From assembly GCA_963808705.1 (NCBI GenBank), contig CAWEHB010000004.1:62001-126000 (forward strand): a stretch of DNA of 64,000 nucleotides. The letters are read 5' to 3'. Shown here piece after piece: positions 57,704-64,000 of the stretch. This DNA comes from JASHPR01 sp963808705 (lineage in GTDB: Bacteria; Actinomycetota; Actinomycetes; Streptosporangiales; Streptosporangiaceae). Below the pieces are notes generated by a model, which had not been told where the DNA came from, searched no databases, and saw only the letters and a program-made list of their open reading frames with translations. Each line of letters starts with the position of its first letter. Position 1 is the stretch's first letter. Made by a program: the position numbers and the translations under genes.

Positions 57704-57830
57704 CGGGCCTCCTGCAGCATCGTCTGGACCGCGAGGCGAGTATATGAGGCTCCGGCGGTGCCGCCGCCGGGGCCGGGCACGCCGCCCGCCGGGAACTGGC
57801 CGGCTGCCTGGCTGACTGCGCTGACCGGGG

Positions 57831-58370
57831 TCAGCGGGAGCCGTCCGGCGCCTGGTCGGCGTCGAACGGCGCGAGCAGGATCCGCAGCAGCGCCGCAAGC
57901 TCCCGCTGCTGCGCGCCATCCAGCCCGGTCAGCAGCTCCCGCTCGCTGCGCAGCAGGTCGGTCAGGGCCGCGTCGGCCGCGGCCCGGCCCCGGGCGGTCA
58001 GGGTCACCAGCACGCCGCGCTTGTCCCGCGGATCGGGGCTGCGGCTGACCAGTCCCGCGCCGGCCAGGCGGTCGATCCGGTTCGTCATCGTGCCCGAGGT
58101 CACCAGCGTGGCGCGAAGCAGGGCGCCGGGGCTGAGCTGGTAGGGCGGGCCCTGCCGGCGCAGGGCGGACAGCACGTCGAATTCCCAGGCCTGCAGGCCG
58201 TGCGTGGCGAAAGCGGCCGTCCGGGCCCGGTCCAGGTGCCGGGCCAGCCGGGACACCCGGCTGAGCACCTGGAGCGGCTCGGTGTCCAGGTCGGGGCGCT
58301 CGGCCCGCCATCGCGCCACCAGCTCGTCCACCTCGTCCCGCAGCTGCGGCTGCGCGCTGGCCCGCTCCAT
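57831..58370 (-). CDS. MarR-family transcriptional regulator
   Basis: Winged-helix dimeric repressor, 179 residues. The DNA-binding part runs from LQAWEFDVLSALRRQGPPYQ through LVTSGTMTNRIDRLAGAGLV to the wing SRSPDPRDKRGVLVTLTARG, the MarR hallmark with conserved D-P-R-D-x-R. The N-terminal helices (LQVLSRVSRLARHLDRA) serve dimerisation. It is divergent from the methyltransferase gene, and two related palindromes lie in the 104 bases between them, so it probably represses both itself and tam. Its ligand is unknown. Confidence 0.9.
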   Translation of the reverse strand: MERASAQPQLRDEVDELVARWRAERPDLDTEPLQVLSRVSRLARHLDRARTAAFATHGLQAWEFDVLSALRRQGPPYQLSPGALLRATLVTSGTMTNRIDRLAGAGLVSRSPDPRDKRGVLVTLTARGRAAADAALTDLLRSERELLTGLDGAQQRELAALLRILLAPFDADQAPDGSR

Positions 58371-58387
58371 GGTTCGCCAGCATATCT

Positions 58388-58439
58388 CTTGACATCAAGA
58401 TTTTGCCAGCGCTAGGGTACGAGGGTCGCGATGTACCTT
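58388..58439. promoter_or_regulatory. Two putative MarR operator palindromes
   Basis: TATCTCTTGACATCAAGATT near 58384-58403 contains TCTTGA-CA-TCAAGA, and TACCTTGATGTCGAGATACC near 58434-58453 is a weaker relative (CTTGATGTCGAG). Both lie between the divergent MarR and tam genes and have the form of MarR boxes. The distance between centres is about 50 bases. Confidence 0.7.
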
Positions 58440-58474
58440 GATGTCGAGATACCTGAACGCTACGGCCGGGAGGC

Positions 58475-59248
58475 ATGGTGTGGGATCCGGAGCTGTACCA
58501 GCGCTTCGGCGACGAGCGGTCGCGCCCGTTCTTTGACCTGCTCGGGCGGGTGGCGGCGGAGGCCCCCGGCAGGGTCGTGGACCTCGGCTGCGGCCCGGGC
58601 ACGCTGACCGCCGCGCTGGCCCGCAGGTGGCCGGGCGCCGAGGTCCGCGGGATCGACAGCTCGGCCGAGATGATCGAGGCCGCGCAGGCGCTGCCGGACA
58701 GCGGCCACCGGCTCAGCTTCGCCCTGGGCGACGTCCGGGACTGGAAGCCCGACGGCCCGGTGGACGTGATCATCTCCAATGCCGTGCTGCAGTGGGTCCC
58801 TGACCACCTCGCCACGGCGGCCCGGTGGGCCGGCTTCCTGCCGGCCGGTGGCTGGCTGGCGTTCCAGGTCCCCGCCAACTTCGACCAGCCGAGCCACCAG
58901 GCGCTGCGGGAACTGGTCGGCTCCGACCACTGGCGCCCGCTGCTGGCCGGCGTCCGGCTGAACCGCCAGGCGGCGGAGCCGGCCGAGTACGTGGACCTGC
59001 TGGCCCGGGCCGGCTTCGAGGTCGACGCGTGGGAGACAACCTACGTACACGTGCTGCACGGCGACGATCCGATAATCGACTGGTACCGGGGCACGGGCCT
59101 GCGCCCGGTGATCGCGGCGCTGCCGCCCGGCCGGGCCGATGAGTTCCTGGCCGACTACCGGGCCCGGATGAGCGAGGCCTACCCGGCGGCGCCGTACGGC
59201 ACGCTGTTCCCGTTCCGGCGGGTCTTCGTGGTCGCCGTCCGGCGGTGA
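58475..59248 (+). CDS. tam: Trans-aconitate 2-methyltransferase-like SAM methyltransferase
   Basis: Class I methyltransferase, 257 residues, matching the Tam family that esterifies trans-aconitate, an inhibitor of aconitase. N-terminus MVWDPELYQRFGDERSRPFF is characteristic; SAM motif I is VVDLGCGPGTLTAAL (about 35-49), followed by GIDSSAEMIEAA, DVIISNAVLQWVPDH and FQVPANFDQPSHQAL. The end GTLFPFRRVFVVAVRR also fits Tam. It is under probable control of the divergent MarR protein, which is an unusual partner for a metabolite-repair enzyme. Confidence 0.9.
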   Translation: MVWDPELYQRFGDERSRPFFDLLGRVAAEAPGRVVDLGCGPGTLTAALARRWPGAEVRGIDSSAEMIEAAQALPDSGHRLSFALGDVRDWKPDGPVDVIISNAVLQWVPDHLATAARWAGFLPAGGWLAFQVPANFDQPSHQALRELVGSDHWRPLLAGVRLNRQAAEPAEYVDLLARAGFEVDAWETTYVHVLHGDDPIIDWYRGTGLRPVIAALPPGRADEFLADYRARMSEAYPAAPYGTLFPFRRVFVVAVRR

Positions 59249-59299
59249 TCGCAGGGCAACCGCTCGGATAAACGAGTGGCCGCGGCATCGTCGGCGCGC

Positions 59300-59959
59300 T
59301 TACCCCTGCTTCTGCTCCTCGCTCAGCCGCTTCATGGCCTCGGGCGATATCTGCGGGCTGGGGTCCAGCTTGGACAGGCCGTTCCAGGCCAGGTTCACCA
59401 GGTGCGCGGCCACCTCCTCCAGCTTCGGCTTGCGGGCGTCCAGCCACCACTGGCCGGTGAACGCGACCATCCCGACGAGCATCTGGGCGTACATGGGGGC
59501 GAGCTTCGGGTCGTACCCCCGGTCGGCGAGCACGTCCCCGAGGAGGTACTCGACCTGGCCGGCGATGTCGCTGATCAGGCTGGCATAGGTCCCCGATCCG
59601 GACGAGGGGTTCGAGTCCCGCACCAGGATCCGGAACCCGTCGGAGTTGTCCTGGATGTACCTGAGCAACTCGACGGCGGCGACCTCGAACTTCTCCATGG
59701 TGTCCGGGCCGGCGAGCAGCCGGGTCGCCATGGCCAGGAAGCGCTCGACCTCGCGGTCCACCACGACCGCGTAGAGCCCTTCCTTGCCGCCGAAGTGCTC
59801 GTAGACGATGGGCTTGGATACGTCGGCCCGGGCGGCGATCTCCTCGATCGACGTGCCTTCCAGGCCGCGCTCGGCGAACAGGCGGCGGCCCACGTCGAGT
59901 AGCTGCTCGCGGCGCTCCTTGCCGGTCATCCTCTTGCGGCCCGAGGGCTGGCTTGTCAC
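59300..59959 (-). CDS. TetR-family transcriptional regulator
   Basis: TetR-type repressor, 219 residues. The helix-turn-helix domain is KERREQLLDVGRRLFAERG, then GTSIEEIAARADVSKPIVYE, HFGGKEGLYAVVVDREVERF. The ligand-binding half is helical and ends in MKRLSEEQKQG. It resembles regulators of fatty-acid metabolism (FasR/DesR-like) by context only: the acyl-CoA desaturase gene lies 27 bases upstream on the same strand, so the two may be co-transcribed and the repressor may act on the palindromes upstream of the desaturase. Confidence 0.88.
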   Translation of the reverse strand: MTSQPSGRKRMTGKERREQLLDVGRRLFAERGLEGTSIEEIAARADVSKPIVYEHFGGKEGLYAVVVDREVERFLAMATRLLAGPDTMEKFEVAAVELLRYIQDNSDGFRILVRDSNPSSGSGTYASLISDIAGQVEYLLGDVLADRGYDPKLAPMYAQMLVGMVAFTGQWWLDARKPKLEEVAAHLVNLAWNGLSKLDPSPQISPEAMKRLSEEQKQG

Positions 59960-59986
59960 TGGCTCATCATGTCACCGGCCGGCCGG

Positions 59987-61027
59987 TCAGCCGGGCGACT
60001 GGATCTCCCGCCTGGTCATGGAGCCGAGCTTGCGGGACCGGCCGGCCCGCTGCTTGCCGGTCAGCCGGGCCTCGTCCGGCCAGCGGACGTCGTAGACCCA
60101 GCCGAGCTTCTCGGCCGCCCAGATGGACCTCGCGGCGATGTCGATCTGCCCCTTGAGCGCGCCGTGCCGGGCGCAGGTCGGGTCCGCGTGGTGCAGGTTG
60201 TGCCAGGACTCGCCGAACGACAGGATCGCGAGCCAGTTGACGTTGCGCGACTTGTCCCGCACGTCAAACTCTTCCTTGCCGAATGTGTGGCAGATCGAGT
60301 TGATCGACCAGGTCACGTGATGCAGGAACGCGACCCGGACCAGGCTGGCCCAGAAGAACGCGGTGATTGCGGCCGTCCAGGACCACGCCCAGAGCCCGCC
60401 GATGGCCGCGGGCGCCAGCAGCGACACGGCCACCAGCCCCGGGAACCACCGGGAGACCCGGAGGATGTCGGAGTCGGCGAGCCAGTCCGGGCAGAACTTC
60501 TCCTGGGAGGTGCGGTTGCCGTCGAACATCCAGCCGATGTGCGCGAAGGCCAGCCCCTTGGTCAGCGCCTTCCAGTCATTGCCGAACCGCCACGGCGAGT
60601 GCGGGTCGCCCTCCCGGTCGCTGTACTTGTGGTGCCTGCGGTGGTCGGCGACCCAGGTGAGCACCGGCCCCTCGATGGCTATCGACCCGGCGATCGCGAG
60701 CGCGATCTTGAATGCGCGCACCGACTTGAACGAGCCGTGCGTGAAGTAGCGGTGGAAGCCCATGCTGATCCCGAGCCCGGCGATCACGTAGAACCCCACG
60801 GCGATCACGATGTCGTGCCAGCCCAGTCCCCAGCCCCAGGCCAGCGGGATCGCGGCGAGCAGCGCGAGCATCGGCACGGCGACGAACAAGCCGACCAGGA
60901 ATCGCTCGCCGGCGCCGCTCGGCTCGGGCTCGACGTCGGGCCTGGCCCCGTTCGGCACGGGAGCGGGCGGCGCGGGCAGGGCGAGGGCGGCGGCCCCCGG
61001 CGTGCCGAGGTCTGCGGAAGTGGCCAT
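59987..61027 (-). CDS. Acyl-CoA/acyl-lipid desaturase (delta-9 type)
   Basis: Membrane di-iron fatty acid desaturase, 346 residues. The three histidine boxes are HRYFTH (about 94), HRRHHKYSD (about 128) and ESWHNLHHADPTCARHG (about 272), with pairs of membrane helices between. It introduces a cis double bond in long-chain acyl chains, controlling membrane fluidity. ATG 61027 is chosen for GAGGA about 7 bases upstream. The N-terminal 40 residues are an Ala/Pro-rich cytoplasmic tail. A palindrome pair lies about 85-120 bases upstream of the start and TetR regulation is likely. Confidence 0.93.
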   Translation of the reverse strand: MATSADLGTPGAAALALPAPPAPVPNGARPDVEPEPSGAGERFLVGLFVAVPMLALLAAIPLAWGWGLGWHDIVIAVGFYVIAGLGISMGFHRYFTHGSFKSVRAFKIALAIAGSIAIEGPVLTWVADHRRHHKYSDREGDPHSPWRFGNDWKALTKGLAFAHIGWMFDGNRTSQEKFCPDWLADSDILRVSRWFPGLVAVSLLAPAAIGGLWAWSWTAAITAFFWASLVRVAFLHHVTWSINSICHTFGKEEFDVRDKSRNVNWLAILSFGESWHNLHHADPTCARHGALKGQIDIAARSIWAAEKLGWVYDVRWPDEARLTGKQRAGRSRKLGSMTRREIQSPG

Positions 61028-61110
61028 GGCTGTCCTCGCTTGGTGTCGGAGGTGGCGGCCGGATGGTGGGCATTCCGCACGTACCGGGTCTGGGGCCAGT
61101 GCAGATACGC

Positions 61111-61145
61111 TTACGTAACCGTAGGCTACGCTACCGTAGGTTATG
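61111..61145. promoter_or_regulatory. Putative operator upstream of the desaturase gene
   Basis: CGTAG-G-CTACG (61120-61130) and CTAC-C-GTAG (61131-61139) are two adjacent perfect palindromes, and ACCGTAGG occurs twice, 15 bases apart (61118 and 61133). Such TACCGTAGG-type palindromes suit a TetR dimer. The obvious candidate is the regulator at 59300-59959. Confidence 0.65.
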
Positions 61146-61288
61146 CAAGTACCGGGGAGAACTTTTTTCAAACATCCGGTGAAGCCCACGCCGCCGGCGC
61201 ACTGGCGGGCAAGGGAATGAGGCGCGCCGCCCGGCCGCCAGCACCCATGTCGCGGCCAAGACGCGAACCAGAGTGAGAGTGGTCTGTG

Positions 61289-61361
61289 TTCCGGCGCCTG
61301 GACTCGAACCAGGATAAACTGGGTCCAAGGCCCAGTGGGTTGCCAATTACCCTACGCCGGA
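61289..61361 (-). tRNA. tRNA-Gln (anticodon TTG)
   Basis: The minus strand folds into a full cloverleaf: acceptor TCCGGCG/CGCCGGA with discriminator A, D-arm GGGT-AATTGGCA-ACCC, anticodon arm CTGGG-CCTTGGA-CCCAG with anticodon TTG, variable loop TTTAT and T-arm CCTGG-TTCGAGT-CCAGG. CCA is not encoded. The base before the anticodon (position 33) is C where U is nearly universal. It lies upstream of the glmU-prs region, the usual place of tRNA-Gln in actinobacteria. Confidence 0.94.
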
Positions 61362-61488
61362 CTAAAACGACATATCAGACCCTCCGCTAGCTGACGAGAC
61401 AAGGATACCGAGTGTCAGGCCGAGGCCTCGGATCTTGGCACGGCCCGGGAGTCAACTCCTCGCATCTGTCCGCTGACTTAGCGGCCCG

Positions 61489-62358
61489 CTAGCCCTTGGC
61501 CGAGTCATCCGGGCTGTCGACGCTCGCCATCGCGGCGGCGGCCCAGCCTTCGATATTCCGGTACAGGCTGGTGCTGCGCCGGACTTCGAGCCGGAGGCAG
61601 CCGTGGTAGTCGTCGCCGGTGTTCTTCAGGGTCGTCGTCGGGCGATGCCGCTTAAGAGTCGGGCGCCGGAACTGTGCGGGATCGGCTCCGGTTACGTTCA
61701 GCCAGAACCTGTGGGCGGCGCCGACATCGGCACTCTCGTGGATGTGGACCTGGTAGATCAGCCTGTCGTGCCCGATCTCGGCGACCTCGAGGAAGCGTAG
61801 GAACAGACCAACGAGCGCCGGGTCGCTGTTCATGAAAACTACTCGGTCGTTGCGGCGGTACGGCTTGTTCTTGGTGCCTTCGCACCAGTAGGCGATGGCT
61901 CCGGCGATGAGGATCTCCCGGTCGTTCAGCGGGCCGATCTGGGCCGCGGCGGCCGCCCCAGCGGCCTGCCGCTCAGCTTCGCGGACCGGGCGTTCGGTCT
62001 CCCAGTACCGGCGGACGCCCTCAGCGGCTCTCTTTCGGCATTCCTCGTAGCTCAGGCGCTCCGGCCGGGGCAGGTCCCTGACCCATAGCGATATCGAACT
62101 CTTGGAGACGCCGAGTTCGGCCGCGATGCGCTTGTAGTCCAGGCCCTGCTCCCGCAGTTCCCTGGCCTTGGCCCGGAGGTCGTCCTTGGCGTTCGGCCGC
62201 CACGTCCACGGCTGGGGTGGCTCGCCGCGCAGCGCTTCGTTCAGGGTCTGGTTGCTGCCGATGCCGAGCAGTTCTTTGATCTCGCGGCGGGACTCGCCGG
62301 CGCGGCGGAGGGCTATGGCCTGCTCGCGTAATTCAAGGAACGCAGCTTTCATGATCAT
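61489..62358 (-). CDS. HTH-domain protein, possible homing-endonuclease-like C-terminal domain
   Basis: A 289-residue protein. The N-terminal 110 residues hold two helix-turn-helix segments: LREQAIALRRAGESRREIKE followed by LLGIGSNQTLNEAL, and REQGLDYKRIAAELGVSKSS followed by ISLWVRDLP. The C-terminal 150 residues (ILIAGAIAYWCEGTKNKPY, DRVVFMNSDPALVGLFLRFL, FRRPTLKRHRPTTTLKNTG, DDYHGCLRLEVRRSTSLYR) resemble LAGLIDADG-type folds, with Glu in W-C-E-G as a possible metal ligand; that is an inference. ATG 62358 overlaps an AT-rich palindrome; ATG 62352 is an alternative. Sits between tRNA-Gln and glmU. Confidence 0.75.
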   Translation of the reverse strand: MIMKAAFLELREQAIALRRAGESRREIKELLGIGSNQTLNEALRGEPPQPWTWRPNAKDDLRAKARELREQGLDYKRIAAELGVSKSSISLWVRDLPRPERLSYEECRKRAAEGVRRYWETERPVREAERQAAGAAAAAQIGPLNDREILIAGAIAYWCEGTKNKPYRRNDRVVFMNSDPALVGLFLRFLEVAEIGHDRLIYQVHIHESADVGAAHRFWLNVTGADPAQFRRPTLKRHRPTTTLKNTGDDYHGCLRLEVRRSTSLYRNIEGWAAAAMASVDSPDDSAKG

Positions 62359-62368
62359 ATTCGAATAT
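62357..62368. promoter_or_regulatory. AT-rich 12-bp palindrome at the start of the HTH gene
   Basis: ATATTCGAATAT is a perfect palindrome that overlaps the start codon, in the most AT-rich spot of this region. TAATAT inside it could be a -10 element for a leaderless transcript. The HTH product could bind here and regulate itself; no data support this beyond position. Confidence 0.5.
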
Positions 62369-62532
62369 TAGCGTGATACTCTGACAAAATCGGACAGGCA
62401 GATGGGGTCATGCTGGACCGGGCCGCCCAACCTGGCGGTATCCTGCCAGGGTCCGGAGCGTGAACTGCCCGGGGGGACATGCGCCGGGGCGCCCCGCAAG
62501 CCCCAGGTGCCTGCAGCTACACGAGGAGCCGA

Positions 62533-63567
62533 GTGAGCCTGAGCGGACCAGCCGCCGTGATCATCCTCGCGGCGGGTGAGGGCACCCGAATGAAGAACCA
62601 GACCCCGAAGGTGCTGAACCAGGTGTGCGGCCGGAGCATGCTCGGCCACGTCCTGGCCGCGGCCCGGGAACTGGAGCCAGGCCGCCTGATCGTCGTGACG
62701 GGGCACGGCCGCAGCCAGGTCAGCGCGCATCTCGCCGAGCACGCGGCCGACGCCGAGATCGTCGTCCAAGACCGGCGCGGCGGGACCGGGCACGCGGTGC
62801 GCACGGTGATCGAGGCCGTCGGCCTCATCCACGGCACGGTGGTCGTGACCTACGCCGACACCCCGCTGCTGCGCGGCCGGACGCTCGGCGAACTGGTCAC
62901 CGCCCACCAGTCGCACGGCGCGGCGGTCACCGTCCTCACCGCCCGGCTGGACAACCCGACGGGCTACGGCCGGATCATCCGGGATGCCGACGGCGCGTTC
63001 ACCGAGATCGTGGAGGAGGCGGACGCCACCCCGGAGCAGCGGGCCATCACCGAGATCAACTCGGGCATGTACGCGTTCGACGGCGACCTGCTCGCGGACA
63101 CGGTCAAGCGGGTTCCGACCGACAACGCCAAGGGCGAGGAGTACCTCACCGACGTCGTGTCGATCCTGCGCGGCGACGGCTACCCGGTCGCCACGGTCTC
63201 GTGCGCCGATCCCCACGAAGTCCTGGGCGTCAACGACCAGGCCCAGCTGGCCTGGGCGCGCCGGGTGCTGAACGAGCGGCTGCTCGGGGGCTGGATGAGC
63301 GCCGGGGTGACGATCGTCGACCCCGCGACCACCTGGATCGACGTCGGCGTGCACCTGGAGCCGGGAGTGCAGATCGGCCCCAGCACCCAGCTCGAGGGCA
63401 GTACCACGGTCAAGGCGGGGGCGCGGGTCGGGCCGGGCTGCCTGCTACGGGACACCGCGGTCGCGGACGGCGCCACGGTGGTCAATTCAGTCTGCGAGTC
63501 GGCGGTAGTCGGCGCGGGAGTCACGGTGGGTCCGTTCGCCCACCTGAGCGGGGGACGGGACCAGTGA
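62533..63567 (+). CDS. glmU: GlmU, C-terminally truncated (UDP-GlcNAc pyrophosphorylase half intact)
   Basis: GlmU makes UDP-GlcNAc: an N-terminal uridyltransferase and a C-terminal acetyltransferase. This gene gives 344 residues; actinobacterial GlmU has about 455-495. The uridyltransferase is complete: IILAAGEGTRMKNQTPKVLN, VVTYADTPLL, GYGRIIRDADG, EINSGMYAF. The left-handed beta-helix starts at TWIDVGVHLEPGVQIGPSTQ and stops at VGPFAHLSGGRDQ, just where the family continues with Y/H-L-R-P-G-T. The active-site His, Lys and Asn of acetyl transfer are missing. The stop is followed at once by a dispersed palindrome. GTG 62533 has GAGGAG 6 bases upstream. Confidence 0.9.
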   Translation: MSLSGPAAVIILAAGEGTRMKNQTPKVLNQVCGRSMLGHVLAAARELEPGRLIVVTGHGRSQVSAHLAEHAADAEIVVQDRRGGTGHAVRTVIEAVGLIHGTVVVTYADTPLLRGRTLGELVTAHQSHGAAVTVLTARLDNPTGYGRIIRDADGAFTEIVEEADATPEQRAITEINSGMYAFDGDLLADTVKRVPTDNAKGEEYLTDVVSILRGDGYPVATVSCADPHEVLGVNDQAQLAWARRVLNERLLGGWMSAGVTIVDPATTWIDVGVHLEPGVQIGPSTQLEGSTTVKAGARVGPGCLLRDTAVADGATVVNSVCESAVVGAGVTVGPFAHLSGGRDQ

Positions 63568-63568
63568 G

Positions 63569-63630
63569 CCTTTTTCATCCGCAGATCTCACGCCCACAGT
63601 ACCTGGGCAGTGGCGGGCGGATGAAAAAGG
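63569..63630 (-). repeat. Dispersed palindromic element between glmU and prs
   Basis: CCTTTTTCATCCGC (63569-63582) and GCGGATGAAAAAGG (63617-63630) are perfect 14-bp inverted arms around 34 bases. The reverse complement aligns along its full length with the element at 56411-56471. It starts two bases after the glmU stop and ends 22 bases before the prs start. Confidence 0.88.
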
Positions 63631-63652
63631 TCCAGTGAAAGGGCGGGTCTAA

Positions 63653-64000
63653 GTGACCGGAATAATCACCGCCAACCAGAAGAAGCTCCTGCTGCTCTCC
63701 GGCCGATCCCACCCAGAACTCACCGACGAGATAGCCGCCTCCCTGGGCGTCGAGCCCACCCCGACCACGCTCTACGACTTCGCCAACGGCGAGATCTTCG
63801 TGCGGTTCCTTGAGTCCGTCCGCGGCTGCGACGCGTTCGTGGTGCAGAGCCACACCGCGCCGATCAACCAGTGGATCATGGAACAGCTGATCATGGTGGA
63901 TGCCCTCAAGCGGGCGTCGGCCAAGCGGATCACGGTGGTGGCGCCGTTCTTCGGCTACGCGCGCCAGGATAAGAAGAGCCGCGGCCGGGAGCCGATCTCG
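63653..64000 (+). CDS. prs: Ribose-phosphate pyrophosphokinase, 5' part
   Basis: PRPP synthetase, source of PRPP for purine, pyrimidine, histidine and tryptophan synthesis. The first 116 residues are present before the window ends: MTGIITANQKKLLLLSGRSH, YDFANGEIFVRFLESVRGCD, VVQSHTAPINQWIMEQLIMV, RITVVAPFFGYARQDKKSRG. The ATP-binding residues in the ARQDKK segment are intact. GTG 63653 follows AAAGGG about 10 bases upstream. It normally forms a unit with glmU, here interrupted by the repeat element. Confidence 0.95.
   Translation, partial: MTGIITANQKKLLLLSGRSHPELTDEIAASLGVEPTPTTLYDFANGEIFVRFLESVRGCDAFVVQSHTAPINQWIMEQLIMVDALKRASAKRITVVAPFFGYARQDKKSRGREPIS

Overview
The window is a very GC-rich chromosome segment with GTG and TTG starts, many 1-8 bp stop/start overlaps and an HspR-regulated dnaK operon. 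The gene order pmt / rsmI-metG-tatD-rsmA-ispE and the DUF3151-purA block are typical of a filamentous actinobacterium; a Streptosporangiales-like lineage is my guess, not something the sequence proves.

Layout. 1-6.6 kb: a purine block (DUF3151-purA-purD-purB), an aldo/keto reductase, fba and pyrE. 6.7-16.6 kb: an NYN-domain protein, a TPR-like protein and the chaperone operon dnaK-grpE-dnaJ-hspR-clpB with two HAIR-type HspR operators. 17-26.8 kb: two large membrane proteins, a membrane-anchored Fe-S oxidoreductase, a TMEM175-type channel, a two-component system and a membrane-anchored protein of unknown function. 26.9-35.1 kb: argS, plsX, an orphan lysine 2,3-aminomutase, an MFS exporter, an SDR and a small membrane protein. 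35.1-38.5 kb: a decayed zone with remnants of an aldo/keto reductase, a VOC protein, a pyruvate-oxidase-like enzyme and a frameshifted small gene, around one intact DinB-type gene. 38.5-45.5 kb: an alpha/beta hydrolase, then a two-gene operon of a Pls/PosA-type membrane NRPS and a diaminobutyrate aminotransferase. 45.6-56.4 kb: enoyl-CoA hydratase, a SigR-like ECF sigma factor and the housekeeping run pmt, rsmI, metG, tatD, rsmA, ispE and an ABC-F ATPase. 56.4-64 kb: a dispersed repeat, a nonapeptide-repeat protein, an SGNH hydrolase, MarR/tam, TetR/desaturase, tRNA-Gln, an HTH protein, glmU and the start of prs.

The strongest biological lead is the Pls-type synthetase coupled to a 2,4-diaminobutyrate-forming aminotransferase. 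It suggests a cationic homopolymer (poly-diaminobutyrate-like) pathway in which one gene makes the monomer and the other polymerises it at the membrane. The second is glmU: its acetyltransferase half stops abruptly at a 62-nt palindromic element that also occurs near 56.4 kb. A second palindromic family sits at 4.8 and 52.4 kb.

Several genes (DUF2079 gene, argS, the ECF sigma gene, an aldo/keto reductase, a small unknown gene) read correctly only after a one-base correction, mostly at a homopolymer run. Base-level errors in the assembly should be excluded before any of these is called a true pseudogene.
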